64,000 nucleotides of DNA, taken from Pontibacter arcticus (GTDB taxonomy: Bacteria > Bacteroidota > Bacteroidia > Cytophagales > Hymenobacteraceae). The DNA lies in assembly GCF_003284895.1 (NCBI RefSeq), contig NZ_QMDV01000002.1:899466-963465 (forward strand), read 5' to 3'. The notes below the pieces were generated by a model, which saw only the letters and a program-made list of their open reading frames with translations, had not been told where the DNA came from and searched no databases. Position numbers and translations under genes: made by a program. Numbering within the stretch: the stretch's first letter is position 1; every line of letters begins with the position of its first letter. Shown here in pieces: positions 25,305 through 33,722 of the stretch.

Positions 25305-25727
25305 ATGCACAAAGATAATACTACGTTAGAGCGGGTAAAAGAGTGGGGCCGCAACAATATGCTAGAACATTTAGGGATCGAGATAACTGAAGTTGGCCCT
25401 GATTATCTGGCTGGTAAAATGCCCGTAGACCACCGCACTCACCAGCCTATGGGGCTGTTGCACGGTGGCGCATCGGTAGCGCTCGCTGAGTCGCTGGCAA
25501 GTATGGGCGCAGCCTTACAGGTCGATCTTACGACCAAAGCTTGTGTTGGCCTCGAGATCAATGCAAATCATATCCGGGGAGTGCGCGAAGGCTGGGTATA
25601 TGGCAAAGCCACGGCCATGCACATCGGTCGTACCACGCAGGTCTGGGAAACCAAAATTACAAATGAAGCAGGCGATCTTGTTTGCATCAGCCGCATGACG
25701 GTAGCCGTAATCGATAAAGTAAAATAA
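25305..25727 (+). CDS. Hotdog-fold thioesterase, probable DHNA-CoA thioesterase (MenI-like)
   Basis: This is a 140-residue hotdog-fold acyl-CoA thioesterase of the PaaI/YdiI group. Seen: QPMGLLHGGASVALAES, which matches the catalytic helix of E. coli MenI (YdiI), with the active-site glutamate in LAES, then NANHIRGVREGWVYGKA. It begins a plus-strand run 11 nt ahead of menF, so hydrolysis of 1,4-dihydroxy-2-naphthoyl-CoA in menaquinone synthesis is the likely job; this is inferred from family and context and not shown by the sequence alone. Confidence 0.87.
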   Translation: MHKDNTTLERVKEWGRNNMLEHLGIEITEVGPDYLAGKMPVDHRTHQPMGLLHGGASVALAESLASMGAALQVDLTTKACVGLEINANHIRGVREGWVYGKATAMHIGRTTQVWETKITNEAGDLVCISRMTVAVIDKVK

Positions 25728-25738
25728 GGCAGGCAAAC

Positions 25739-26896
25739 ATGGGCACGCAGGCACCTACTTATACGTTAGCAGAAGTATTTAATACAGCTGTAGTAGCTAA
25801 CCGGGCAATTGCTGCCTGGCGTTTGCCGCATGCTGCTTCCGTGCAGGTATGTATTTCTTTGCAGGATGATCTTTTTATCGGTCAGCCTGTGCTCGAAAAT
25901 AGTGCGGCCGGTTTTCTGTTCTGTCCGTTCCAGGTTGGCAAGTATAAAAACAGCTTCATCAAAGCAGACCTGGAGTTTGACCCACTGACCGGAATTGTGT
26001 TTTCTGCGCCGGATGCCCCGGTTGCCGGACTCAAGGAGTTTTATACTTTACTAGCCGAACCTACAAATAATAGCTGGCACCTCCCGGAAAGTATAGCTCA
26101 ACTTACTTCTGAAAATTACACGGCCGTTGTGCAGCAAAGTATAGCAGCCATCGAAGCCGGTGAGATGGAGAAAGTAGTGATATCCAGAAACCAGAAGCAG
26201 CAGCTCCCTGAAAACTTTTCGCCGGTAGCTACCTTTAACAAGTTACTGGAATCGTACCCCGAAGCCTTTGTATCCCTGGTATCGGTGCCAGGCATAGGTA
26301 CCTGGCTTGGCGCTACACCTGAGATTTTGGTAAGTATAGATGCTGACCAGGTTTTCCATACGATGGCGCTGGCCGGCACGCAACCTGCCACCGAAAAAGT
26401 AAATGACGCGATCTGGCGTCAAAAAGAAATAGAAGAACAGGGCATGGTGGAACGCTATATCCTGAGCTGCTTTAAAAAACTCCGTTTAAGAGAATATACC
26501 GAGATCGGGCCCAGAACCATTAAAGCCGGAAACCTGCTGCACCTGCGTACCGATTTTAAAGTCGACCTGAAAGAAGTAGATTACCCTGCCCTTGGGAGCG
26601 AAATGCTGCAACTTTTGCACCCTACCTCAGCTATTTGCGGCCTTCCAAAAGAACCAGCCCTGCAGTTTATACTTGCCCGCGAAGGCTACGACCGCAGCTA
26701 TTACAGCGGCTATTTCGGCCCGGTAAACTGTGCCGCCGGAACGTCGTTATTCGTGAATTTGCGGTGCATGCAACTCCTCTCCCATGAAGCCATACTTTAT
26801 GCCGGCGCTGGTATTACATCCGAGTCTGATCCGGAAAAAGAATGGCATGAAACGCAACACAAAATGAACACCATCGGTAGCGTTTTAAACGGTTAA
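25739..26896 (+). CDS. menF: Isochorismate synthase
   Basis: The enzyme isomerises chorismate to isochorismate, the first committed step of menaquinone synthesis. The 385-residue protein is a chorismate-binding domain: EKVVISRNQ, ALAGTQPA, EIEEQGMVERYI with the Mg-binding glutamate, HPTSAICGLPK, and YYSGYFGPV. It lies 11 nt after the thioesterase gene and about 140 nt before menD, so these three probably form an operon. An EntC-type siderophore role is possible by sequence but not by context. Confidence 0.93.
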   Translation: MGTQAPTYTLAEVFNTAVVANRAIAAWRLPHAASVQVCISLQDDLFIGQPVLENSAAGFLFCPFQVGKYKNSFIKADLEFDPLTGIVFSAPDAPVAGLKEFYTLLAEPTNNSWHLPESIAQLTSENYTAVVQQSIAAIEAGEMEKVVISRNQKQQLPENFSPVATFNKLLESYPEAFVSLVSVPGIGTWLGATPEILVSIDADQVFHTMALAGTQPATEKVNDAIWRQKEIEEQGMVERYILSCFKKLRLREYTEIGPRTIKAGNLLHLRTDFKVDLKEVDYPALGSEMLQLLHPTSAICGLPKEPALQFILAREGYDRSYYSGYFGPVNCAAGTSLFVNLRCMQLLSHEAILYAGAGITSESDPEKEWHETQHKMNTIGSVLNG

Positions 26897-27037
26897 TTGT
26901 TAACTTGTTGGCTTGTTACACGCCCAGCGCATCCATTCGGCAACTCAATATTTTCAAGTTTATACTTTACCAGCTCGCTCAATTGGAAGATTGAAAAACT
27001 CATCAATCAGCCTGGCAGCAATCGATAATAAATACCC

Positions 27038-28744
27038 ATGATCTTACAGCCTGTTCGTAATATTGCTGAAATCTGTGCCCGCAAAGGCGTACAAAACGTG
27101 GTGCTATCGCCTGGTTCGCGTTGTGCGCCACTTACCATTTCGTTTGCACGGCACCCGAAACTACACGTAAAAACAGTAAGCGACGAGCGCGCTGCTGCGT
27201 TTATTGCTCTCGGCATGGCCCTAACAACAGGCAAACCAACAGTATTGATCTGCACGTCCGGTACAGCTGCCCTTAACTACGCGCCTGCTGTGGCCGAAGC
27301 CTATTTCCAGCAGGTGCCCCTGCTTATACTTACCGCCGACCGCCCCACTGAATGGATCGACCAACTGGACGGGCAAACCATTCGGCAGCAAGACATTTAC
27401 GGCAAACACATTAAGCAGAGTTATACTTTTCCGTCTGATTTTGAGCACCCGGACAGCACCTGGTACAGCGAACGCATGGTTTCTGAAGCGCTGAACGAAG
27501 CCGTAGCATTTCCGGCCGGGCCGGTGCATATTAATGTGCCGTTGCGCGAGCCTTTCTACCCAGCTCCCGGCGAGGAAATCAGCTTTAGCCAACATATAAA
27601 AATCATTGAAGAGGATCAGACATTATCCGAACTCAGCTCCGGGCAAATCGCAAAATTAAAGCAAGAACTGGCAGGTTATAAAAAGATTTTGATAGTTGCT
27701 GGCCAGGATGCGGCAGATAACGATTTAATAAGTGCGCTGCAACGTATAACTGCTGAAACAGGGGCAGTTGTAGTAGGCGATATAATCAGTAACATCCAGC
27801 AACTACCAGAAGTGATCCGGTACCAGGATGCGCTTTTGTCGAACCCGGATGAGCAGCAACTGGCCCAACTTCAACCTGATTTACTCCTGACTTTTGGCAA
27901 ATCAATCATCTCGAAAAGCCTGAAATTATACTTGCGCAAGTATAAACCTGCAGCTCACTGGCACATACAACCTGCCGGCTATGTTGCTGATACCTTTCAG
28001 GCCTTAACTAAAATTATACGCTGCACGCCAGCCGGTTTCTTCGCAAATCTTTCCGGAAGTATACTTGCTGACAAAGCTTTTACAAATACCTGGAAGCAAC
28101 AGGAAAATAAAGCAGCTCATTTCCTAAAATCATACTTAGCCGGCACCACATATAGTGAACTCACGCTTGTAGCACGTATTTTTAAGCAATTACCAGCCTC
28201 CAGCAGCCTGCATCTGGCAAACAGTATGGCGGTGCGTTATGCTAATATGGTCGGGTTGGAGGCAGAACAAAACGTGCAGGTTTTTGCAAACCGGGGCACC
28301 AGCGGTATTGATGGCAGCACGAGCACCGCTGTTGGTTGTGCGCTTACGAGCAAAGGTATTACCACGCTGCTTACCGGCGATATGGCCTTTTTCTATGACC
28401 GCAATGGCTTGTGGCATAATTACCTGCCGGCAAACCTACGGATCGTGATATTAAACAACCATGCAGGCGGCATTTTCAGGTTGATTGATGGCCCTAAACA
28501 GCAGCCCGAACTGGAACCCTACTTTGAAACGTATCAGGCCTTAGATGCCAGCAACACGGCCCGCGATTTCGGAATGAAGTATACCCAGGTGTATACTTTA
28601 GAGGAACTGGAAAACGCTTTGCCAGCCTTCTTTTCTCCTGAAAACGGCGCCGCGATTCTGGAGATCTTTACTGAAAGTCCGGCAAATGCTACTTCATTTA
28701 CTGACTACAAGACGGCTTTAAGAAATCACTTAAGTACGATCTAA
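27038..28744 (+). CDS. menD: 2-succinyl-5-enolpyruvyl-6-hydroxy-3-cyclohexene-1-carboxylate synthase
   Basis: MenD is a thiamine-diphosphate enzyme that adds the succinyl group from 2-oxoglutarate to isochorismate. The 568-residue protein has the N-terminal ThDP region (SPGSRCAPLTISF, CTSGTAALNYAPAVAEA), a central domain, and the C-terminal ThDP/Mg site (GDMAFFYDRNGLWH). It follows menF. The gene contains at least eight copies of AAGTATA/TATACTT, used in all three codon frames, two of which form a 20-bp palindrome at 27926-27945. Confidence 0.96.
   Translation: MILQPVRNIAEICARKGVQNVVLSPGSRCAPLTISFARHPKLHVKTVSDERAAAFIALGMALTTGKPTVLICTSGTAALNYAPAVAEAYFQQVPLLILTADRPTEWIDQLDGQTIRQQDIYGKHIKQSYTFPSDFEHPDSTWYSERMVSEALNEAVAFPAGPVHINVPLREPFYPAPGEEISFSQHIKIIEEDQTLSELSSGQIAKLKQELAGYKKILIVAGQDAADNDLISALQRITAETGAVVVGDIISNIQQLPEVIRYQDALLSNPDEQQLAQLQPDLLLTFGKSIISKSLKLYLRKYKPAAHWHIQPAGYVADTFQALTKIIRCTPAGFFANLSGSILADKAFTNTWKQQENKAAHFLKSYLAGTTYSELTLVARIFKQLPASSSLHLANSMAVRYANMVGLEAEQNVQVFANRGTSGIDGSTSTAVGCALTSKGITTLLTGDMAFFYDRNGLWHNYLPANLRIVILNNHAGGIFRLIDGPKQQPELEPYFETYQALDASNTARDFGMKYTQVYTLEELENALPAFFSPENGAAILEIFTESPANATSFTDYKTALRNHLSTI
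27926..27945. repeat. 20-bp perfect palindrome of two inverted AAGTATA words inside menD
   Basis: TTATACTTGCGCAAGTATAA lies within the coding sequence and encodes the run L-Y-L-R-K-Y-K. It shows the same inverted pairing of the word seen in intergenic hairpins. Confidence 0.85.
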
Positions 28745-28851
28745 GCGCTGCAGCCTGCTTTAAGATTAACCGAATATCAAATCAGGAAATCTTAAATGCA
28801 TTATATTCGTTAAACAAAATATAGACGTTTTTTAACTTAATCCTGCCAGTT

Positions 28852-29301
28852 ATGAGCTTACTAAGTTATTTCCGCCCTTCTGAACATTTAAACAGTTCTC
28901 AGAATCCGATCTGGATGGATGGCCTCCGTATACTTTTAGGCTTGTTCATCTTCGTGAAAGGTCTTTTGTTTATCGAATATGCCAGCGATCTTTTCGCTGT
29001 CTTCGGTGGTCAGTTTTCCTGGAACTACCCGAGAGCACACAGTTTTACAAGTGTTATCCATATAATTGGCGGCCTGATGATCACGGTCGGTTTACTGACC
29101 AGGCTATCGCTTATCTGCCAGATACCTATTTTCTTAATGAGCCCGCTTATCCAAAACAAAGAGCAGGTGGCACAGGGAAGCGCTGAGTTCTGGGTAGCTG
29201 CACTACTGGTTGCGTTGCTGTTATTCTTCATGGTTGTGGGCCCGGGCCGTTATTCGCTTGACAACAAAGTGCTGCGCCCGAAAGCCGATTTTCAACAATA
29301 A
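28852..29301 (+). CDS. DoxX family membrane protein
   Basis: This 149-residue membrane protein has four likely transmembrane helices (ILLGLFIFVKGLLFI, VIHIIGGLMITVGLLT, ICQIPIFLMSPLI, WVAALLVALLLFFMVVG), typical of the DoxX/DoxD family. Some members are linked to quinol oxidation or thiosulfate metabolism and others to redox homeostasis; function here is unknown. It lies between menD and menE, where menB, menA and menC are often found in related genomes, so a link with quinones is suggestive only. Confidence 0.85.
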   Translation: MSLLSYFRPSEHLNSSQNPIWMDGLRILLGLFIFVKGLLFIEYASDLFAVFGGQFSWNYPRAHSFTSVIHIIGGLMITVGLLTRLSLICQIPIFLMSPLIQNKEQVAQGSAEFWVAALLVALLLFFMVVGPGRYSLDNKVLRPKADFQQ

Positions 29302-29341
29302 GGTATACTTCTGGAGTTAACCCTGATTCTAGCTAAATCAT

Positions 29342-29387
29342 AAAAAAACGGCATTGCCTGTAACTTGTCAGGCAATGCCGTTTTTTT
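29342..29387 (+). terminator. Terminator after DoxX gene, 19-bp arms
   Basis: Arms at 29342-29360 and 29369-29387 (core CGGCATTGCCTG) pair perfectly with an 8-nt loop and end in seven Ts. Confidence 0.92.
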
Positions 29388-29543
29388 ATACTGAAAATTT
29401 TAGCCGGATAAGTAGGTATTTATACTTTATCGAAGTGAAAATTTAGTGGCGGGTTCACTGCGCAGCAATTCATGGTTTGGCGTATTAGTTTTTAAAGTAC
29501 CTTTATTTTTTAGAATATCGAGTCCGGCTATACTTTAACCTCC

Positions 29544-30656
29544 ATGACTGAAAAGTTTCTTACCCTGAACGGCAATAAATTTTACTACGACGAAATTGCC
29601 GAATATTCTTTCCGCAACAGCATTCCATTAAACGGTTACGAAAGCAAAACCCTGGAATTTTGCCGAAACTGGCTCACCGGCGTCCAGGAATTTCCGATCC
29701 AAACGTCGGGCTCTACGGGAGTGCCTAAAACCATAACCCTTACCCGTCAGCAACTCGAAGCCAGCGCCCGCCGCACCATTAACCTGCTAAAACTGCAGAA
29801 AGGCGATACTACCCTGGTTTGCCTGAACACAGAATACATTGCCGGTATGATGATGCTGGCCCGTGGTTTTTTAGCTGAAATGGACATTATTGTGGTAGAC
29901 CCGATCAGCAATCCGCTTTCGCTTTTAGCACCCGATACTAAAGTAGATTTTGCCTCTTTTGTGCCGATGCAGCTGCAGACCATTTTAGTGGAAGCCCCGG
30001 AAATGACCCCGATCCTAAACCAGATGAAAGCTATTTTGGTGGGCGGCGCCCCGGTAAACCCAAATCTGCGAAGAGAAATGATGTGGGTGGAAGCGCCTAT
30101 TTACCATACGTACGGCATGACCGAGACAGCTTCTCATATCGCGCTCAGGCTATTGAATGGTGCCGGCGCGGCAGAATATTACGAAGCGCTAGACACAATA
30201 AAACTCGGCCTGGATAGCCGTGGCTGCCTGACCATACAAGGCGATGTGACCAATAACGAGCTACTAGCCACAAACGATATTGTAGAGTTGCTCACCCCTA
30301 CCCGTTTCCGCTGGATTGGCCGGGTAGATAATACTATTAACTCGGGCGGCGTAAAAGTACAGATAGAGAAAGTGGAAGTTGCCGTGGCCGAAGCCATGAT
30401 CGATGCAGAGAAAATGCCCCGCTACTTTATTGCTTCGCAGCCCGATGAACTGTTAGGTGAGAAAATAATCCTGGTAATGGAAAGTGAGCCGCTAGCTGCT
30501 GCTGAGGAGGAAGAACTTTTACTGAAAATGCGCAAGCTTTTAAAACGGTTCGAGATGCCGCGCGGCATTTACTATATAACAGCCTTCACCGAAACGGCCA
30601 CCGGTAAAATACAGCGGCAGCGTACCATGCAAAAGCTTGGCTTGGTTACGCATTAG
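29544..30656 (+). CDS. menE: o-Succinylbenzoate-CoA ligase (AMP-forming)
   Basis: This is a 370-residue adenylate-forming enzyme, short for the family as is usual for Bacteroidota MenE. Seen: the phosphate-binding loop QTSGSTGVPKTI, the A5 motif YHTYGMTETASHIAL, the hinge GRVDNTINSGGVKV and the C-terminal catalytic lysine region TATGKIQRQ. It activates o-succinylbenzoate to its CoA ester in menaquinone synthesis. It is separated from menD by the DoxX gene and a terminator. menB, menA and menC are not in the window. Confidence 0.88.
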   Translation: MTEKFLTLNGNKFYYDEIAEYSFRNSIPLNGYESKTLEFCRNWLTGVQEFPIQTSGSTGVPKTITLTRQQLEASARRTINLLKLQKGDTTLVCLNTEYIAGMMMLARGFLAEMDIIVVDPISNPLSLLAPDTKVDFASFVPMQLQTILVEAPEMTPILNQMKAILVGGAPVNPNLRREMMWVEAPIYHTYGMTETASHIALRLLNGAGAAEYYEALDTIKLGLDSRGCLTIQGDVTNNELLATNDIVELLTPTRFRWIGRVDNTINSGGVKVQIEKVEVAVAEAMIDAEKMPRYFIASQPDELLGEKIILVMESEPLAAAEEEELLLKMRKLLKRFEMPRGIYYITAFTETATGKIQRQRTMQKLGLVTH

Positions 30657-30863
30657 TATACTTTAAATGAACGGTAAAATAGCTGTACAGTAACTGCTTC
30701 TGGTCCCAATTTTCTGCACCCATACTTCGATCCTAAATCATACTTTGTACTGACGAAATCTGACCTATAAAACCTGTATCTGAAGTATTTTTTAACTGAG
30801 TAAAAAAACTGGCCTCAAAAATGCATAAGCGCTGATACATGTATACTTTAAAAGCATATCCAG

Positions 30864-31268
30864 ATGAAGCAAACATATAGATTGGCGCTGTTATTGGGCT
30901 TCCCGCTTATTGTATTCGGTTTTTCTGCAAATGCGCAAACCAAACCGCTCCCGGCAAGTTCGCTGGAGCAGATGCTTGCCGCCGCCGCTGCCGACACAAC
31001 CACTTACCGCGAAACATTATCGGGCATCCATCTCAAACCAATTAAAAAAGGGAATTTTATACTTGATTTCTCTCAGGTTTTAAAAGAAAACGCCATGCTG
31101 GCCATTACCAATACTGCAGGCAAACTTGTGTACCAGAAACCGGTAAAAGTCTCTAAAAAGCAGCAATCGTGGCGCTATAATTTAGGTAAATTAAAGCCGG
31201 ACATTTACCTGGTTGAAGTAAAAACATCAGACACCACCTACTGGACCAAGTTTAAAATCGGAAGGTGA
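30864..31268 (+). CDS. Small secreted protein consisting mainly of a T9SS-like C-terminal domain
   Basis: The 134-residue protein has a signal peptide (IVFGFSANAQ) and then, after a short linker, one beta-rich domain (about 55-134) with MLAITNTAGKLVYQKPV, DIYLVEVKT and a terminal WTKFKIGR. This pattern matches type IX secretion (Por) type A sorting domains, which normally sit at the end of much larger cargo proteins. Here almost nothing precedes it. It may be a remnant, a decoy, or a small exported protein. A bidirectional terminator follows. Confidence 0.72.
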   Translation: MKQTYRLALLLGFPLIVFGFSANAQTKPLPASSLEQMLAAAAADTTTYRETLSGIHLKPIKKGNFILDFSQVLKENAMLAITNTAGKLVYQKPVKVSKKQQSWRYNLGKLKPDIYLVEVKTSDTTYWTKFKIGR

Positions 31269-31274
31269 TCTCAC

Positions 31275-31308
31275 AAAAAAGCCTGCTCTTTTCAGCAGGC
31301 TTTTTTTT
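31275..31308. terminator. Bidirectional terminator
   Basis: AAAAAAGCCTGCT and AGCAGGCTTTTTT with loop CTTTTC. It separates the small secreted protein gene (plus) from hutG (minus). Confidence 0.9.
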
Positions 31309-31331
31309 ATTTAGTTCGGTTGAAACGTAGT

Positions 31332-32306
31332 TTATACTTTGCTCCACTCCTTTACAATCTGGTAAAGTATAGCTGCGCCAAGTTTAGCTGTTCTGTTATC
31401 CAGGTCGAACGAGGGGTTCAGTTCTGCCATATCCAGACTCAGGAGTTTACCGCTGGCCATGATCGTTTTTAAAAGTGCCACCACAACATCCGGAGAAATA
31501 CCAAGTGCATTTACGGCACTAACACCAGGCGCGTAACCTGCTGCAAATACATCCAGATCAATGGTTATATAAACAGCGTCTAGGGTTGTTAAGAAAGCCT
31601 CCAGATTTTGCTGCAGAGCTGGCAGGTTATTCGCGTTAACCTCATCCGCTAAAGTATACTTTACTCCTAGGTTTTCGGCTGTATTGAATAATACCTGCGT
31701 GTTGCCATACTCCTGAATTCCGAGACAGTTATACTTGAAAGCTTGGCCGGCTTGCTGCATTTTATCCGCAATCTGTAAAAACGGCGTGCCCGAACTGGGT
31801 TCCTGCTGATAACTTCTCAGGTCGAAGTGCGCATCAAAGTTTACGATACCTAACTCTTTATCAGTAACAGCTTGTTCAAGGCCCAGGTAATGGCCGTAGG
31901 CTATCTCGTGGCCGCCACCTAGCACCAAAGGCTTGTAACCATGCGCAAGCAACAACGCTACTTTCCTGCCCAGCTGCATTTGCGCTTCTTCCAGTTTCTC
32001 ATTCGAACTGATCACATCGCCGGCATCTACTAATAGCACGTTAGGAGGCAGATGATAAGCAAAAGAAGCCATTGCCTTGCGTAAAGCAGCAGGTCCTGCG
32101 GCGGCTCCTTTTCTGCCCTGGTTACGGCGTACGCCTTCGTCGCAGCAAAAACCTAAAAACGCGAAAGCAACCTGATCCTGCTGTACAGTCGGTATTTCCT
32201 TTGATAGATCGAGAAACTGAATAGCCTGGTGCCAGCGCTTGCCTGCTTCTCCATCAAGAGCATCAATTCTGCCCTGCCAGGCTCCTTTTGTAGTTGGTTT
32301 ATACAT
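31332..32306 (-). CDS. hutG: Formimidoylglutamase (arginase family)
   Basis: HutG hydrolyses N-formimino-glutamate to glutamate and formamide, the last step of histidine degradation. The 324-residue protein has the manganese-binding motifs of the arginase/ureohydrolase family: GGGHEIAYGH, NFDAHFDLR and TIDLDVFAAGYAPGVS. The start codon overlaps the hutI stop by one base (TAATG on the minus strand), which indicates translational coupling. Confidence 0.93.
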   Translation of the reverse strand: MYKPTTKGAWQGRIDALDGEAGKRWHQAIQFLDLSKEIPTVQQDQVAFAFLGFCCDEGVRRNQGRKGAAAGPAALRKAMASFAYHLPPNVLLVDAGDVISSNEKLEEAQMQLGRKVALLLAHGYKPLVLGGGHEIAYGHYLGLEQAVTDKELGIVNFDAHFDLRSYQQEPSSGTPFLQIADKMQQAGQAFKYNCLGIQEYGNTQVLFNTAENLGVKYTLADEVNANNLPALQQNLEAFLTTLDAVYITIDLDVFAAGYAPGVSAVNALGISPDVVVALLKTIMASGKLLSLDMAELNPSFDLDNRTAKLGAAILYQIVKEWSKV

Positions 32307-33574
32307 TAAGCTGATAGTTTTCCTGCTTGCACCTGTACGCCTTTTTTCCAGATAGCAGTAGGTTTCAGTTTGCCCTGGAAGTATAAAATCTCTTTGTAAT
32401 CAGCCACCGGAAAAGCAATAAAATCTGCCAAACGCTTCCGTTGCAGCGAGCCCCGATCTTTTAAATTTAAAGCCTTTGCGGCACGAACCGTGATAGCTGC
32501 CAGGGTTTCGGCGGTGGTAAGTTTTTCGGAAGCACCAATCAGCGCAGCCTGCAGCAGCAGATCGCCCATAGGCGCCGAACCCGGATTCCAGTCGGTGGCG
32601 ATGGCTACGCAAAGGCCACCATCCAGCATTTTGCGGGCAGGCGCATAGTGCATACCTAAGCCAACAGATGCCCCCGGAAGTACAGTTGCCACCACTTCTG
32701 CCTCCTTCAATAAGGCAATCTCCTCTTCCCCGCTGGCTTCCAGGTGGTCGGCACTTATGGCGCCGGCCTCTGCTGCGATCCTGCTGCCATCGGTGCTAAA
32801 CTGGTCGGCGTGTACGGTCACATCAAAACCCATTTGTTTCGCTTCGAGCAAATAAGTCAGGGCATCGTCTCCATTAAAAGCTGTTTCTTCAATAAAGATA
32901 TCGACGCGGTTGGCTAATTGTTGTTCCTGGATTTGAGGCAGCAGTTCGGTTACGATGTGTTTCAGGTATAAGCCGGCATCAGCGTGTTCGGGTGGCAGCA
33001 TATGGGCAGCCAGGCAAGTTGGTATCAGGTCGATCTGGTGGTGTTTATTTACTAGTTTAATCGCTTCCAGCATTTTAAGTTCCTCATCCACCGAAAGGCC
33101 ATAGCCACTTTTTACTTCCGAGGTGGTAACGCCTTCGTGCAGGTGGCGGTCGCAGCGTTTTTTCAGCAGATCTACCAGTTCGATCAGCGTGGCCTCACGT
33201 GTTTTGCGTACGCTATCCAGAATGCCACCGCCACTTCGTGCAATCTCCAGGTACGATTTCCCGGCTACGCGCATGGCATAATCGTTAGCCCGCGAACCGG
33301 CAAAACACATGTGCGTGTGGGCATCAATTAAACCCGGAAGCACCACCATCGGCTCGGTAATTTTCTCCAGTTTATAATCTGATTTTTCGGCCAGTTGCAG
33401 CATTTCCTGGTAGTTTCCGACCTGCGCTATACTTTCTCCATTTACCAAAATACCGGCATTTTCAAGTACAACCAGCTCCTCATCTTTTATAGGCCCGGCT
33501 TCCGGTAAATGTTGCATGGTTACTACCTGGCTGAAGGGGCCAACCAACGTATAAGTATGATTATCTTCTTTCAT
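32306..33574 (-). CDS. hutI: Imidazolonepropionase
   Basis: HutI opens the imidazolone ring in histidine catabolism. The 422-residue metal-dependent amidohydrolase has the metal motif PGLIDAHTHMCFAG, the substrate-loop region EVKSGYGLSVDEELKML, VHADQFS, and the late aspartate in ATDWNPGSAP. It lies between hutU (separated by a hairpin) and hutG (overlapping). ATG start at 33574. Confidence 0.95.
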   Translation of the reverse strand: MKEDNHTYTLVGPFSQVVTMQHLPEAGPIKDEELVVLENAGILVNGESIAQVGNYQEMLQLAEKSDYKLEKITEPMVVLPGLIDAHTHMCFAGSRANDYAMRVAGKSYLEIARSGGGILDSVRKTREATLIELVDLLKKRCDRHLHEGVTTSEVKSGYGLSVDEELKMLEAIKLVNKHHQIDLIPTCLAAHMLPPEHADAGLYLKHIVTELLPQIQEQQLANRVDIFIEETAFNGDDALTYLLEAKQMGFDVTVHADQFSTDGSRIAAEAGAISADHLEASGEEEIALLKEAEVVATVLPGASVGLGMHYAPARKMLDGGLCVAIATDWNPGSAPMGDLLLQAALIGASEKLTTAETLAAITVRAAKALNLKDRGSLQRKRLADFIAFPVADYKEILYFQGKLKPTAIWKKGVQVQAGKLSA

Positions 33575-33670
33575 GAAACTATCTTTTTAAAGCCCCTACA
33601 AAGTATAACTTATACCTAATCAAGGACTTTTTTATACTTTGGATTACGAAAAACCTATAGTGTGAAGTAT

Positions 33671-33703
33671 AAAAACAAGCCATCGGTTAAGAATGGCTTG
33701 TTT
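33671..33703 (-). terminator. Hairpin between hutU and hutI
   Basis: Eleven-bp arms AAACAAGCCAT and ATGGCTTGTTT with a 9-nt loop, T-rich on the minus strand, lie just after the hutU stop codon. It may only partly separate hutU from hutI. Confidence 0.75.
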
Positions 33704-33722
33704 ACTTTTTTGCTTGCATGTA

